Shown here: positions 33,700 through 46,300 of the stretch, in pieces
Position numbering within the stretch: the stretch's first letter is position 1
Layout of the letters: the number at the start of each line of letters is the position of its first letter
Source: Echiichthys vipera
Lineage: Eukaryota > Chordata > Actinopteri > Perciformes > Trachinidae
Direction: 5' to 3'
Length of the DNA: 64,000 nucleotides
Assembly (NCBI GenBank): GCA_963691815.1
Contig: OY829653.1
Span: 29,016,604-29,080,603 of the forward strand
The notes under the pieces: generated by a model
The model's database searches: none
Told to the model about the DNA's origin: nothing
What the model saw: only the letters and a program-made list of their open reading frames with translations
Program-made: the position numbers and the translations under genes

Positions 33700-36380
33700 A
33701 AGGCTCAGGCTGAGGGTAGCCTAGACCAGGGGACCACGACTAACAGCTCGGGTTTGAAGGATGTAGTTTAGAATAGTTCACTGAGGTATTGAGGACTTTA
33801 AATCTTGCTGTTAATTGTTGTAATTCTGCGCATATTTTTAAATATTAGTTTAAATGTTGTGATTTGATTAGGCAACGATTCATAGACAAGGCCTGTCTGA
33901 AAGAACAATGCATTGAATGTTTCTAGGAGTGCTGCAGCATTTCTGTCAAGACCTGTTTATTAATGTGTCAGTGTTATTTGTGCAGCGTTGTGAGTGTCCA
34001 TGAAAGAATATTCTGAATATTGAGAATCTTTGTAAAGTCTATTAATCAACCATAGTGTCTATTTAAGTTAACATAACTGAAACGATGGTATTTGACATTC
34101 ATGTTAAACAAAAAAAAAATAGTTTCTAATCTAGTTATTCAAAGTGGGTTTTAAACATCAGGCGGATAAAACACAGCGTCCTTTAAAGTTCACTATGGGT
34201 TTGAGGTGTAAACCATTGTGCTTTGTAGGATAAATACATCTTTAACACATCTAGTTTGTCTTCTAAATCGAGATGTCTGGTAAAGGAAAACCAGGCACTT
34301 TTCATTCGATTCTACTTTTTTTTTATTAGAAAAAAATGATAAAACTGAGTGAATAAATTGTGACTGAAATGGACAGTGTTGGACCTCACTGCTGACCTAT
34401 AGTACTCTCCAAGTAAGAGTTTTATAGCAGTTTAAATTGATGTGTCATTAAAACCTGACAAGTATTTGGATGACATCAGTGTTTAAAAAAAAACCATTGC
34501 TTATCAAAGCTATTAATGACCTGCAATCTTACTAATATTCACCAGTGTTTGTAAAAGCACATATCCTTACATTTAGAATGAAGTCTTAATGCAGACATCT
34601 GTCATATGTCTGGTCTTGAAAACTTTTAACACCCCATAAATGAACTTTTAAAGGGTATTAACAGCCTGCACTTGGAGGAGTGGCTACCCAGAAAAAGAGG
34701 CTCCCTGGATTGAAGTTGTTCTATATATAGCTTGAATGGCTTTAAAAAAACAACAACATTGAAGTACATTTATATGGTTCCCAAAATATCCCTTTAACAA
34801 ATGTAGCGTGAAGCATTCCACGTGTTCCTAAATGGTTCTTTACAGCCCAGTAAAGCATCTATGTGGGACCAGTAGAGCGTGGTGCAACAGCACTGAGAGC
34901 CTTTTCGAGTTCCTTACATCCCCAAAAGAGATTTTGAAATGATTTTCAGGTCTTATATACAACTCTTTTAGAGTTAATGGTGTGCCGAAAGCCTCTCCTG
35001 CTGCTCAACGTCCAGTAAAGTGAGGATAGACACAAGTGAAGAGGAGGATTAAGTCCAGACTCAGGCCTCCAGTCCAGGGCAGGGAGGGAAGGGTCCAACC
35101 CGTCCCAGCTGTCGTCCCCCCAGCGTCAGCTTCAGGGACCCGGACTATGTCCAGAGAGGGGACATTCCTGGCCGACCACTGCTGGTTGCCATAGGGAGAG
35201 GTAAATGAAACAACAGCAGTGCCGTTGCTGCCCCCCCTTTCCTGGACTATCTAAAGGCCTCTATTTAGAGAGGCTCTCTGCTGCAGGGACAAAGCCTTCG
35301 TAGGGATAAAGGAGGGAGGGGTAAAGAGCACAGGGCTCTGAGAGGGAGAAAGGACTTGAAGAAGTGAAAAAGATGAGAGAGATTGTGTGTGTCCTCAAAG
35401 CTGCTCCTCACACCGCAGTGAGATAAAGCAAACTGTGTGGGAAAAAAAACCCACAAACTTCTAAAATGTTGCTCCACAGAAGTAGGTTTCTGCGTTTCCT
35501 CTGAAGCGGCCCCATAATTTTGGACACTAGAAGGCATTAATAATTCCTACTGTACAGATGCAATTATAAAGCACTTGTAGTCGGTCTATGGCCTATAACA
35601 ATTCAATCCACCAGAAATAAAGTAATACACACTGGCCCCAAATTAAATCTATAAATCAATGGAGACAGTTCTTCAATATCTACAATTTATAACTTCCAAA
35701 CTATGCAAATGACTGAAATTGTAATTAAACATTTTATTTAATAACTTGGACCTAGCAGTAAAATTAAAAGGCAATAAAAAAGCAATTATCAAAGAAATAT
35801 TTCCCCCCCCAAAAAAATTCAGACTGTGCAGTAAAAACAGGAAAAGTCCACTGAAAACGCACACTCACACGTCATTCTCAGCAATGTGAATTTATTCAAC
35901 AAGTTCACACAAGGACACATGTCATGTGTATAGACTGAGGTCTGTGCACAATACAGTGGCATGGAACAAAGGGCAAGTGCTAATTAGAACATGTTCTCCA
36001 TCCCCTGCTTTATATGACCTGCATGGATTCAGCTCTACACTCATTTAAGTTGTTCTTCAACCTTTCTTTTGCCTTCATGCTGCTTTAGCTCTGATGTTTC
36101 TAATACGGTTGAATAAAATAGCAAATGAAATCATCTTGAAATAAATGTAGGGACACACAATTGTATATTAAATGCATAGTTTGTTGTATTCATTATTTTA
36201 AAGGCACCATATGGAAAATGTACCGGCATTTTAAATAGAAGATTGGCTGTGGCTACGACTTGTAATTAACAGACAAACAGTAATTATAAATCCGTAATGT
36301 CATCTGGTGTTGTTGGTCTGTTTACATTAATAATATCTGTAAACAGGGATATAAACCAAAGCACCAAACGCTCATATTCT
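33700..36380. other. Upstream intergenic DNA of pou3f2, no gene seen
   Basis: Unique AT-rich sequence without supportable ORFs. An octamer ATGCAAAT lies at 35703-35710. Enhancers may be present but cannot be placed from sequence alone. Confidence 0.4.
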
Positions 36381-37100
36381 ATGTATAACTCAAGCTCTTC
36401 AATTAAGTATTACTGATTGGGCCTTTAATGGATCTCATTTCATAGGCTAATAATCCTTTATGGATGTGAATCCAGCTGCACTGAGAGCACATGGAGCGGG
36501 CAGGATTTAAGTCATACCAGGAAAAGTTTCCAGGCACGGCTCAGTAATTCATTCTGGTAATATTGAACATTATTGTGGCGTAACATTGAAATCGGCCAAA
36601 TCAAAAGAACATTGTGGTAATTAGGCTGTAATTCAAGGAATTACCACATCGCCACACAGGCTTAAATAGTCGTGTTGGGAGAAACGCAAAGCACATTATT
36701 TTAATGGTGTAATATGCAAACTATGGCTCGTTTCAATTACATGGCTTAACAATGCATAAATGATGCGAGCCTTGTTATTTGGACTGCAGGGTCCTCAGTT
36801 ATTCAATCACTCGGAGGGGCCAATGTTAGGGGCCATACTGCCCCCTCTCATACAGTAAAAACACAGAGCTGAGCACAGAGGGCCGCTGCCAAACTACATT
36901 TAAGGGAATAAAAATGAACAGCAGAGAATGTAAGCGTTAAATTAACAGTAGGATAATTATATGACCCGCGTGCTGTAAAGATTCAATTTCTAATGCTCTA
37001 ATTAGGCGACTGTCTCCCCATACATCAGCTCACATCCCTCTGCCAATTTCTCACCAGAAAGCGTCCTGCGAGCGGAAATAATTAGATTTTATGAAGACAC
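36380..37100. promoter_or_regulatory. Candidate conserved noncoding element upstream of pou3f2
   Basis: Very dense in homeodomain and POU-like cores (CTTCAATTAAG, CTAATAATCC, GGTAATATTGAAC, GTGGTAATTAGG, TGTAATTC, GTTTCAATTAC, TCTAATTAGGC), with unique, nonrepetitive sequence of mixed composition. It holds a perfect 10-bp inverted repeat at 36613-36648 and a CTCF-like AGGGGGCAG on the - strand near 36839-36847. It is 3 kb upstream of pou3f2. Enhancer function and conservation are inferred. Confidence 0.4.
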
Positions 37101-37599
37101 GGCTTGTGTAATAAAGGAAATCAAAGGGGGGGCTGGTTGAATATGATATGTTTTTAAAATCATCGATTGTTCCACACACACAGTCCACTGAGTCCTATTT
37201 AAAGACAAGGACAGTTGTGTCCACAGTGCAGGGAAAGAGGCTGGGATCTGTGTTAACCCCCATGCTGTCTACTGTAGGAGGGAGAAACAGTCATGTGTGC
37301 TGTCAAACCTTCAGACACGACTACGGTCCATGGGAGAGAACTTTAGAAGAATGTTACACCAACAAACTAACCGTTGTTTTCATCATATAAGCAGTGAAAA
37401 GATGACACATTTAAAGTCCCGCTCCGGCAGAGCTGTGATTGTTGTATCGCTACATGACTGTGATGTTTGAGCTTCACCGAAAAATTATGTATTTTGATGA
37501 AGTCTGACACTAGAAGTTTATCTGCTGAAGGGGAGCTTCGTACACGTGCACGCGCGTACATACGTGATTTAATAACATCACAATTGTTTTGGAAGACGA

Positions 37600-38560
37600 T
37601 CCTGGTCTAATATTCAACGTGCACAGGTGTGATGTGGAAACTTGAAACCTCCAAAGCACAAACACTGTAAAGTGATTTTTCAGTGAAGAACATCTTACTT
37701 GATAGTTAAAGTCTGAAGATAAAACACATTTTCATACTCATAGCTTCTGTATTTTTTTTTTTTAAATGATGGAGAAATAGATGTAATTTGAAGAATATTT
37801 AACATTCATTCATTGTTGTTTTTTAACGTGTAAAAAACACACGGGACACAAATTCTTCTTCCAAGCATGGTATTTGTATTCATCGAAACACGTGAAAAAG
37901 GACTGAAATGATTCATCACTTTAAATTGTTGCAGATAAATTTTGTGTCGATCAACTTGTTGTTTCTTTTCTACGGATATGGATAGGTATAAATATGCCAC
38001 TATTGAATACTGTTATGATATCGGAACTATTTTAATAGGAAATATCACTCACTGAGGTACAATAAGATCTTTACCAACTTATTATTTACCGTAGTGCCAC
38101 AAAACGACAAAAATAGTCATTACCGGTTTGTTACATTCCCATCCTTAGAGAAACAATCCTGACTAACTGAATATTTCTTTGCTTTGTATCTACCTCCTGC
38201 CAATACTTTCACTTGTTTGGCTCAAACCAGACCAGATACAAGATAGGAAAAAATCTGAAGTATTGAACCAATCTGCTTTAATCTCCACGATTGTATACTC
38301 AGAATGAAATAGATCTTGGGTTATACCAAAGTAACTTGCATTGTTACACTGTGGAATTTACAGTGAAAGACAAAACGCTCAATACTTTTGAATCATGCAC
38401 GGATCAATTGCTGCAAAGTAATAACGTAGATGTCATGTTGTTGAGGTTTTATTTCAGATTAGCTGTTCACATATCAATAATTCTCGCTGGGGCTTTTTTA
38501 GAAGTCTTACATAACGGGAGCCGACCCACGCCTTTCATCCTTACTGTAATTGTTGTGTGC
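37600..38560. other. Intergenic AT-rich DNA, no gene seen
   Basis: No supportable ORF or RNA. The region 38560-38760 is purine-rich (GA-rich). Confidence 0.4.
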
Positions 38561-38779
38561 ATCAAAGAGAGGGGGAGATTGACAGGCTGTATGGGAGGAT
38601 TAATACAGTGGGTGAGTGAGTACATACTGGGTCAGGAGGGAGGAACAAGAGAGGAGAGAGGAGAGAGAGCAAGATATGGGGTGAGAAGGAGGAGAATGGG
38701 AGGAAAGTAGGAGAGGACAAAAAGTGGGGAGAGAGTTAACGAGAGGGAGAGCATTAATTGTGTGCATTGTGCCGGGGCT

Positions 38780-38915
38780 CTTTTGCTGAGTGTGGCTGTC
38801 GAGGTGCGGGCGCTAACCCCTCCAGCAGCCTGCCGTGATCTGAGCCGGCTCTCAGACTGCTGTATTCCAATGCAATTAGGCCACTCAAAGGCCTGCTTAA
38901 AGCTGCACCCTCTCT
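38780..38915. promoter_or_regulatory. Candidate noncoding element
   Basis: Unique sequence next to the CA tract (TGTATTCCAATGCAATTAGG, CTCAAAGGCCTGCTTAAAGC) with no open frame. Enhancer-like by texture only. Confidence 0.25.
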
Positions 38916-39069
<154 letters not shown>

Positions 39070-39239
39070 GATAGCAACAGCCCCTGTGGGTCCCCTCCAT
39101 TGTAGCGGGGAGGTGTATTCTGTCCCTCTTTGAGGCCCTGGATGAAGAGACCACCCTGGGGAGCAGAAAAAAGGGAGGATTACCTCTATTTCTGTCCCTT
39201 TCCCTCTGTCTTTCTCTCTTTCCGTCTCTTTCCCTCTCT

Positions 39240-39760
39240 TTGGGTTTAGGAGTTCACCTCTAAATCAGCTCAGGCGCAGAGCTGAGCTCCGGTTAGCTGC
39301 TCCAAAGAGACACAACTTGGGAGTTTTTACAGGAGGAAACAGAGGAAGAAGAAGAGCAATGAGGCATTTCTGTGATAGATGTCATTGTGAGACTGCTTTA
39401 GCAATATCACTACCCTCTTCCTCTTTCATTATGCATACAGTCATATATTTCAACAAGTGGCGTGGGCCGTGTAGCTCAATAGCACGTCCCCATTGGCGCC
39501 GGTGCTAGCGCCTCAGTCAGTCCCCTCTGTGTGCTGTATTAAGAGAAAGAGTTCTCTTGGCTGGGTTTCAGCGTCTCTCATTCCCCAGAAAGCATTTAAA
39601 GCAGATTACCAACCCAACGCTACACCTCCCCAATAAGAGAAGAGAGAGAAAAAAACCTGGCACATTAACACCTGCAATACTACTCAATGGCATCAACAGA
39701 TTAACGAGGTAATCCACACAATGAGGTCTTTGATTCGTGTGGTTTGGCAGGCAGTAACGC
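39240..39760. promoter_or_regulatory. Candidate noncoding element(s)
   Basis: Unique, mixed-composition sequence with palindromic GCGCAGAGCTGAGCTCC and AAGCAGATTACC, and no coding potential. A regulatory role is a guess from texture and position 6 kb upstream of pou3f2. Confidence 0.25.
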
Positions 39761-40048
39761 CAGGCATAATGCGCACTGTTATTTCAGACCGTCCCAGCAC
39801 GAGGAAACCTGGCAGAAGCCGTTCCTTTTTTTGTCTTTCCGTCGGATGAGCTTTTGAAGAATTTTAACTTGTGCATCTGGTGTTTTCGCCTGTTTCCTTG
39901 TCAGAGAAATAACCCGCTGGCTGCTCCTGTGGCACATGTGAAGGGAGAAGGGGAGAAATCAGAGGCTTTCTGAAGGCTGTTTAAAAAGCAGGACCGAGGA
40001 GCTCTCCCTCTTTCCCCCCATTTTTCTGCATAAGCACGTGCGTATAGG

Positions 40049-40049
<1 letters not shown>

Positions 40050-40079
<30 letters not shown>
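40050..40079. repeat. (GT)n microsatellite, ~30 bp
   Basis: Uninterrupted GT units. Confidence 0.95.
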
Positions 40080-40081
<2 letters not shown>

Positions 40082-40539
40082 ATAGATCTCGGTCCCATTG
40101 CTCATGTGCGGCTCGATTAGCCCCACGTGCCTCGTTCGTCAGACGTGGAGGCAGAGCAGATGGCAGGAGACGCACCATGTTACCATGCTGCGGCACTATG
40201 TAACGCTGCTCTAATTGAAACATCAATACTGTCCTGTCAATACACTACTGTCTGCTCCTTTACAAAACACCATTACCTACAGTACAGAGCTGCACTTGAC
40301 TGGGGAAAGCTGACATCTTTATTTCATACTGAGATGCACCGGTAAAAAAAAGTTTTGGCTAAAATGGCAACAAAGCAACTTTTTCCAACCCTGTCTGTAA
40401 CAGTTTCTGGTGTTTTCAATATCATCATTTCAATTAAGCACTTGAGTGGATTTCTGTTTGTGTACACTGTTGTGGTGGTAAAGGAAGCATGCAGAAAAAA
40501 GAGAGAATTTCCTCAGCATATCCGCCGTGGCACATTTTT

Positions 40540-40760
40540 AATGAATTGATAAAATGTTGAGGGACTTCACATGGCTGTGATCAGTAATTCGACGTTATCG
40601 GAAATTCAGTGGAGAACAGAGAGAAATTAGGCGGCTAGAAATTAATTTGCTATTTGTCCAAGTCAATGAGGAGTGACACAGCCCCTTTAATGAATGGGTA
40701 ATCCATTTTTTATTGCACTGAGCTGAATTCACCCTTCAATGAAGTGGAAAAAGACAAACA
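40540..40760. promoter_or_regulatory. Candidate noncoding element
   Basis: Contains GATCAGTAATTCGACG, GAGAAATTAGGCGGCTAGAA, ATTAATTTGC and CCTTTAATGAATGGGTAATC: several homeodomain-type cores in 200 bp of unique DNA. Function is inferred. Confidence 0.3.
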
Positions 40761-41279
40761 CATCTTTCACTAACCTTCGCGACATCCGAAAAGCAAAGGG
40801 GGGAAGACGAGTGCAGAGACCTGCTCCCGAGAGTTTGTTTTGGGGGAAAGATTTATATGTTTGTGCCTTTCTGTGGAGTGATTGAGTTTTAAAGCCAAGC
40901 TTGGAATCCACTATAAATAAACTGTGTCGACAATGAGGCCAAACAGTCAAAGCACTGTACATGGAATTGATTCATGATCAATTGTCTTGCTGCACTGTGG
41001 AAAACCACTTTATTTAACCGTGGTTTATATTTGTTTCTCCAGTTCCCCACCTGCTGCCCTGGGCCTTCCTCCTGCTTTTCTGCTCACAGCTCCTCCTCGT
41101 CCTGGATCTGAAGAGACTGACTGTTGACCACATCCTGCAGAATATGCGATGGCAAGGACCTCTTCTCTCTGTCCGCATTGTCCCTGGTGGTCTTGGTCTC
41201 ATGAAGGTCCTTAATAGTTTGTGATCTCGTGGAGGATTTCTGTAACTGTCGGATATAGTATTAACAATCTGAAACTCAA

Positions 41280-42960
41280 AGTAAGTTATCACACAAGAGA
41301 AAGAAAGACAGCAAATCCTTACATCCGAGAGGCTGGAACTAGGGATTGGTTGTCATTTTTGCATGAAAAAAAACAGCAAAAATAATTCTGTCTGTTTCGG
41401 CCAAATGTCAGGTAAGAAAACACACATTTAAAAAAATGGGCGGATGGTTTCATTGTACCTTATGTACCTACTTTTGTTACATTTTGTCCAATCATTTAGG
41501 TGTTTTTTGTGACCATGTCTGACAGGGGTTGTTGGGAGGGATAGTGGGATTTAGTTTCAATTCAATAAAACAAATGTGTAAAAAAAATGGGCGGAAACAC
41601 AGTTCTTCTGAATGGGACCCTGACTGCAATATCTGGACTTGTGGTGCTGCAGCGCACCGGTGACCTCATACTGGACATCAGGGGCTTGGTGAGGGACTGC
41701 TTATCTAAAACTAAGTCTCTGGGAATCTTCAACATCTGGATGATGGAACAGATATTTGGTGATAAATAATTGGTAGGAGAGTAAAGAGCCACGGATCTCC
41801 TTTTGCTTCTGAGGATGAAACCCAGGATTAAAAAAGATCATTTCAGGAGTCATTGCAGTAATTCAGTTAAAGATATATTCAAGTATTTTTTTAAATTAAG
41901 TTTGCTGATACATAAGATAAAACAATTGAGAAGAATGCTCAAAATCCATGCAGCAGAGGCTGTGATATGCTAACTTTTAGTCCATAGTACGGGACAAGCT
42001 CCAGAAACTCTAGGTCATTTCCCACAGTGCAACCAATAGAATCTTTTCACCCGCTCCTTTCGAATTTCATGCCCCCAATTTGAAAAGTAGACTTTTTGTT
42101 TCAAAATGGCCACCCTCAGACCTCGAGACATCAGCAGGGGTTGTTTTCCCAGACTCGACAAATTTCTTCCAGAGTGATAAAAGACATTATACGACATGAT
42201 GTGTCCTAAAAGCTGTGAAGTGGCCCTTTGATCTAACTCTGAAAGACCATGATTTATTTATAGATATTGTGCTACATTATTCCACCCCTTATGGATGTCA
42301 TGAGTGAAAAGAATGACAAAAGACAAAACAGCGGAAATCTGATCCAACCCTGTTTTCTAAAGGAAAAAGACGAGGACAAACGGCTGAATTTGAAATCAAT
42401 CGAAACCTGGTTGTGTCCACGGGAGTGACGTTTCAGACTCTGGTTGTGATTTGATGTTGGCTCAAGCTTTCAGCGAGTGTTGACGTCTCAGAGTTGTGAG
42501 GAATCCCAGTTTACGGCGGGGCTTTGGTGATACAGTATTTACAAGGCACAGGGAAGTGGGAGCGCTGCAACAGACGGCACTGTACACGGCGCTTTCAATT
42601 ATTTTTCACAGCATTCATGAAAATAGAAGCACAGCAGGGAGGACAGTATGAACAGCAGAACTATAAAAAGACATGGAGCGCAAAGAGAACTCCCAAGCTC
42701 AAGTAAATGGCATCATATGCTGTTGTTGGTGAAGAGCTGAGAGTCGTCTGTGTCTCCAAAATAGGAGAAATAGAAATAGTGTGGTGGAGTGTAGACACGG
42801 CGAGCAGTGATGCGGTGATTGATTTCGACCGTATGAGTCATGTACAGGTCAGCCTTTCTCCGCAGGAGGAGAACACTTTGCTCATTTCATCAAGTACGCA
42901 GTGCATTTATTAACCATTGAAATGATGATCAGAACTACAAACAAGAATTACTGCCTTGTG
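41280..42960. other. Intergenic DNA, no gene seen
   Basis: Short open frames only, without domains. Ends at the target site of the hAT-like element. Confidence 0.4.
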
Positions 42961-43055
42961 GGATGTATCCAGGGTTCTAAATGAACTGCTCTGATCACCA
43001 GCCAACTTTAGAAAGTTACCAGCCAATCAGAATTTCCACTAGCCACATTTTTTCA

Positions 43056-43116
43056 AGCCAAAAGTTCAGATTAAACTAAATGACTGAAGAGGAGGGAGTT
43101 AGCCAACGTTGGTAAA
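43056..43116 (-). repeat. Single inverted copy of the 60/65-bp array unit
   Basis: Read on the - strand this segment gives TTTACCAACGTTGGCTAACT, then CCCTCCTCTTCAGTCATTTA, then GTTTAATCTGAACTTTTGGC. It matches array units at 46190 and 47390 almost base for base, including the less common CTTCAGTC and TTTTGGC variants. Confidence 0.85.
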
Positions 43117-43131
43117 TCGTAGATATAGATA

Positions 43132-43134
43132 TCC

Positions 43135-43228
<94 letters not shown>

Positions 43229-43229
43229 A

Positions 43230-43272
<43 letters not shown>
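43132..43272. repeat. (ATCT)n microsatellite, ~140 bp
   Basis: About 35 ATCT/CTAT units with one ATAT variant, between the inverted and the direct copies of the array unit. Confidence 0.97.
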
Positions 43273-43275
<3 letters not shown>

Positions 43276-43340
43276 ATTTGTCTCTATCTCTCCATCTATC
43301 TTGATACAATACATACAAGTTTCCTTGTTCCCATCCCCTG

Positions 43341-46300
43341 CCTCTCTCCTCTTTAAGTTTAGTTTAGTCATTTAATTTTATCTGAATTTTTGACTTTTCT
43401 TTACTAACGTTAGCTAACTCCCTCCTCTTTAGTCATTTAGTTTAACCTGAACTTTTGACTTTACTAACGTTAGCTAACTCCCTCCTCTTTAGTCATTTAG
43501 TTTAATCTGAACTTTTGACTTTACTAACATTAGCTAACTCCCTCCTCTTTAGTCATTTAGTGTAATCTGAATTTTTGGCTTTACTTTACTAACATAAATT
43601 AACTCCCTCCTCTTGAGTCATTTAGTTTAATCTAAACTTTTGACTTTACTTTACTAACGTTAGCTAACTCCCTCCTCTTTAGTCATTTAGTTTAATCTGA
43701 ACTTTTGACTTTACTAACGTTAGCTAACTCCCTCCTCTTTAGTCATTTAGTGTAATCTGAATTTTTGGCTTTACTTTACTAACATAAATTAACTCCCTCC
43801 TCTTTAGTCATTTAGTTTAATCTGAACTTTTGACTTTACTAACATTAGCTAACTCCCTCCTCTTTAGTCATTTAGTTTAATCTGAACTTTTGACTTTACT
43901 AACGTTAGCTAACTCCCTCCTCTTTAGTCATTTAGTGTAATCTGAATTTTTGGCTTTACTTTACTAACATAAATTAACTCCCTCCTCTTGAGTCATTTAG
44001 TTTAATCTAAACTTTTGACTTTACTTTACTAACGTTAGCTAACTCCCTCCTCTTTAGTCATTTAGTTTAATCTGAACTTTTGACTTTACTAACGTTAGCT
44101 AACTCCCTCCTCTTTAGTCATTTAGTGTAATCTGAATTTTTGGCTTTACTTTACTAACATAAATTAACTCCCTCCTCTTTAGTCATTTAGTTTAATCTGA
44201 ACGTTTGACTTTACTAACATTAGCTAACTCCCTCCTCTTTAGTCATTTAGTTTAATCTGAACTTTTGACTTTACTAACGTTAGCTAACTCCCTCCTCTTT
44301 AGTCATTTAGTTTTATCTGAACTTTTGACTTTACTTTACCAACGTTAGCTAACTCCCTCCTCTTTAGTCATTTAGTTTAATCTAAACTTTTGACTTTACT
44401 TTACTAACGTTAGCTAACTCCCTCCTCTTTAGTCATTTAGTTTAATCTGAACTTTTGACTTTACTAACATTAGCTAACTCCCTCCTCTTTAGTCATTTAG
44501 TTTAATCTGAACTTTTGACTTTACTAACATTAGCTAACTCCCTCCTCTTTAGTCATTTAGTTTAATCTGAACTTTTGACTTTACTAACGTTAGCTAACTC
44601 CCTCCTCTTTAGTCATTTAGTTTAATCTGAACTTTTGGCTTTACTTTACTAACGTTAGCTAACTCCCTCCTGTTTAGTCATTTAGTTTAATCTGAACTTT
44701 TGACTTTACTTTACTAAGGTTAGCTAACTCCCTCCTCTTTAGTCATTTAGTTTAATCTGAATTTTTGACTTTACTTTACTAACGTTAGCTAAGTCCCTCC
44801 TCTTTAGTCATTTAGTTTAATCTGAATTTTTGACTTTACTTTACCAACGTTAGCTAACTCCCTCCTCTTTAGTCATTTAGTTTAATCTGAACTTTTGACT
44901 TTACTAACGTTAGCTAACTCCCTCCTCTTTAGTCATTTAGTTTAATCTGAACATTTGACTTTACTTTACTAACATTAGCTAACTCCCTCCTCTTTAGTCA
45001 TTTAGTTTAATCTGAACTTTTGACTTTACTTTACTAACATTAGCTAACTCCCTCCTCTTTAGTCATTTAGTTTAATCTGAATTTTTGACTTTACTTTATT
45101 AACATTAGCTAACTCCCTCCTCTTTAATCATTTAGTTTAATCTGAATTTTTGACTTTACTAACGTTAACTAACTCCCTCCTCTTTAGTCATTTAGTTTAA
45201 TCTGAACTTTTGACTTTACTTTACTAACGTTAGCTAACTCCCTCCTCTTTAGTCATTTAGTTTAATCTGAATTTTTGACTGTACTTTATTAACATTAGCT
45301 AACTCCCTCCTCTTTAGTCATTTAGTTTAATCTGAACTTTTGACTTTACTAACGTTAGCTAACTCCCTCCTCTTTAGTTATTTAGTTTAATCTGAGCTTT
45401 TGACTTTACTTTACTAAGGTTAGCTAACTCCCTCCTCTTTAGTCATTTAGTGTAATCTGAATTTTTTACTTTACTTTACTAACGTTAGCTAACTCCCTCC
45501 TCTTTAGTCATTTAGTTTAATCTGAACTTTTGACTTTACTAACGTTAGCTAACTCCCTCCTCTTTAGTCATTTAGTTTAATCTGAACTTTTGGCTTTACT
45601 TTACTAACGTTAGCTAACTCCCTCCTCTTTAGTCATTTAGTGTAATCTGAATTTTTGACTTTACTTTACTAACATAAATTAACTCCTTCCTCTTTAGTCA
45701 TTTAGTTTAATCTGAACTTTTGACTTTATTAACGTTAGCTAACTCACTCCTCTTTAGTCATTTAGTGTAATCTGAATTTTTGGCTTTACTTTACTAACAT
45801 AAATTAACTCCCTCCTCTTTAGTCATTTAGTTTAATCTGAACTTTTGACTTTACTTTACTAACATTAGCTAACTCTCTCCTCTTTAGTCATTTAGTTTAA
45901 TCTGAACTCTTGACTCTACTTCACGAACGTTAGCTAACTCCCTCCTCTTTAGTCATTTAGTTTAATCTGAACTTTTGACTTTACTAACGTAAGCTAACTC
46001 CCTCCTCTTTAGTCATATAGTTTATCTGAATTTTTGACTTTACTTTACGAACGTTAGCTAACTCCCTCCTCTTTAGTCATTTAGTTTAATCTGAACTTTT
46101 GACTTTACTTTACCAACGTTAGCTAACTCCCTCCTCTTTAGTCATTTAGTTGAATCTGAATTTTTGACTTTACTTTACCAACGTTAGCTAACTCCCTCGT
46201 CTTCAGTCATTTAGTTTAATCTGAACTTTTGGCTTTACTAACGTTAGCTAACTCCCTCCTCTTTAGTCATTTAGTTTAATCTGAACTTTCGACTTTACTA

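Noticed and set aside
43109..43375. Open frame of repeated Ile-Tyr-Leu-Ser
   Set aside because: A translated (ATCT)n microsatellite.
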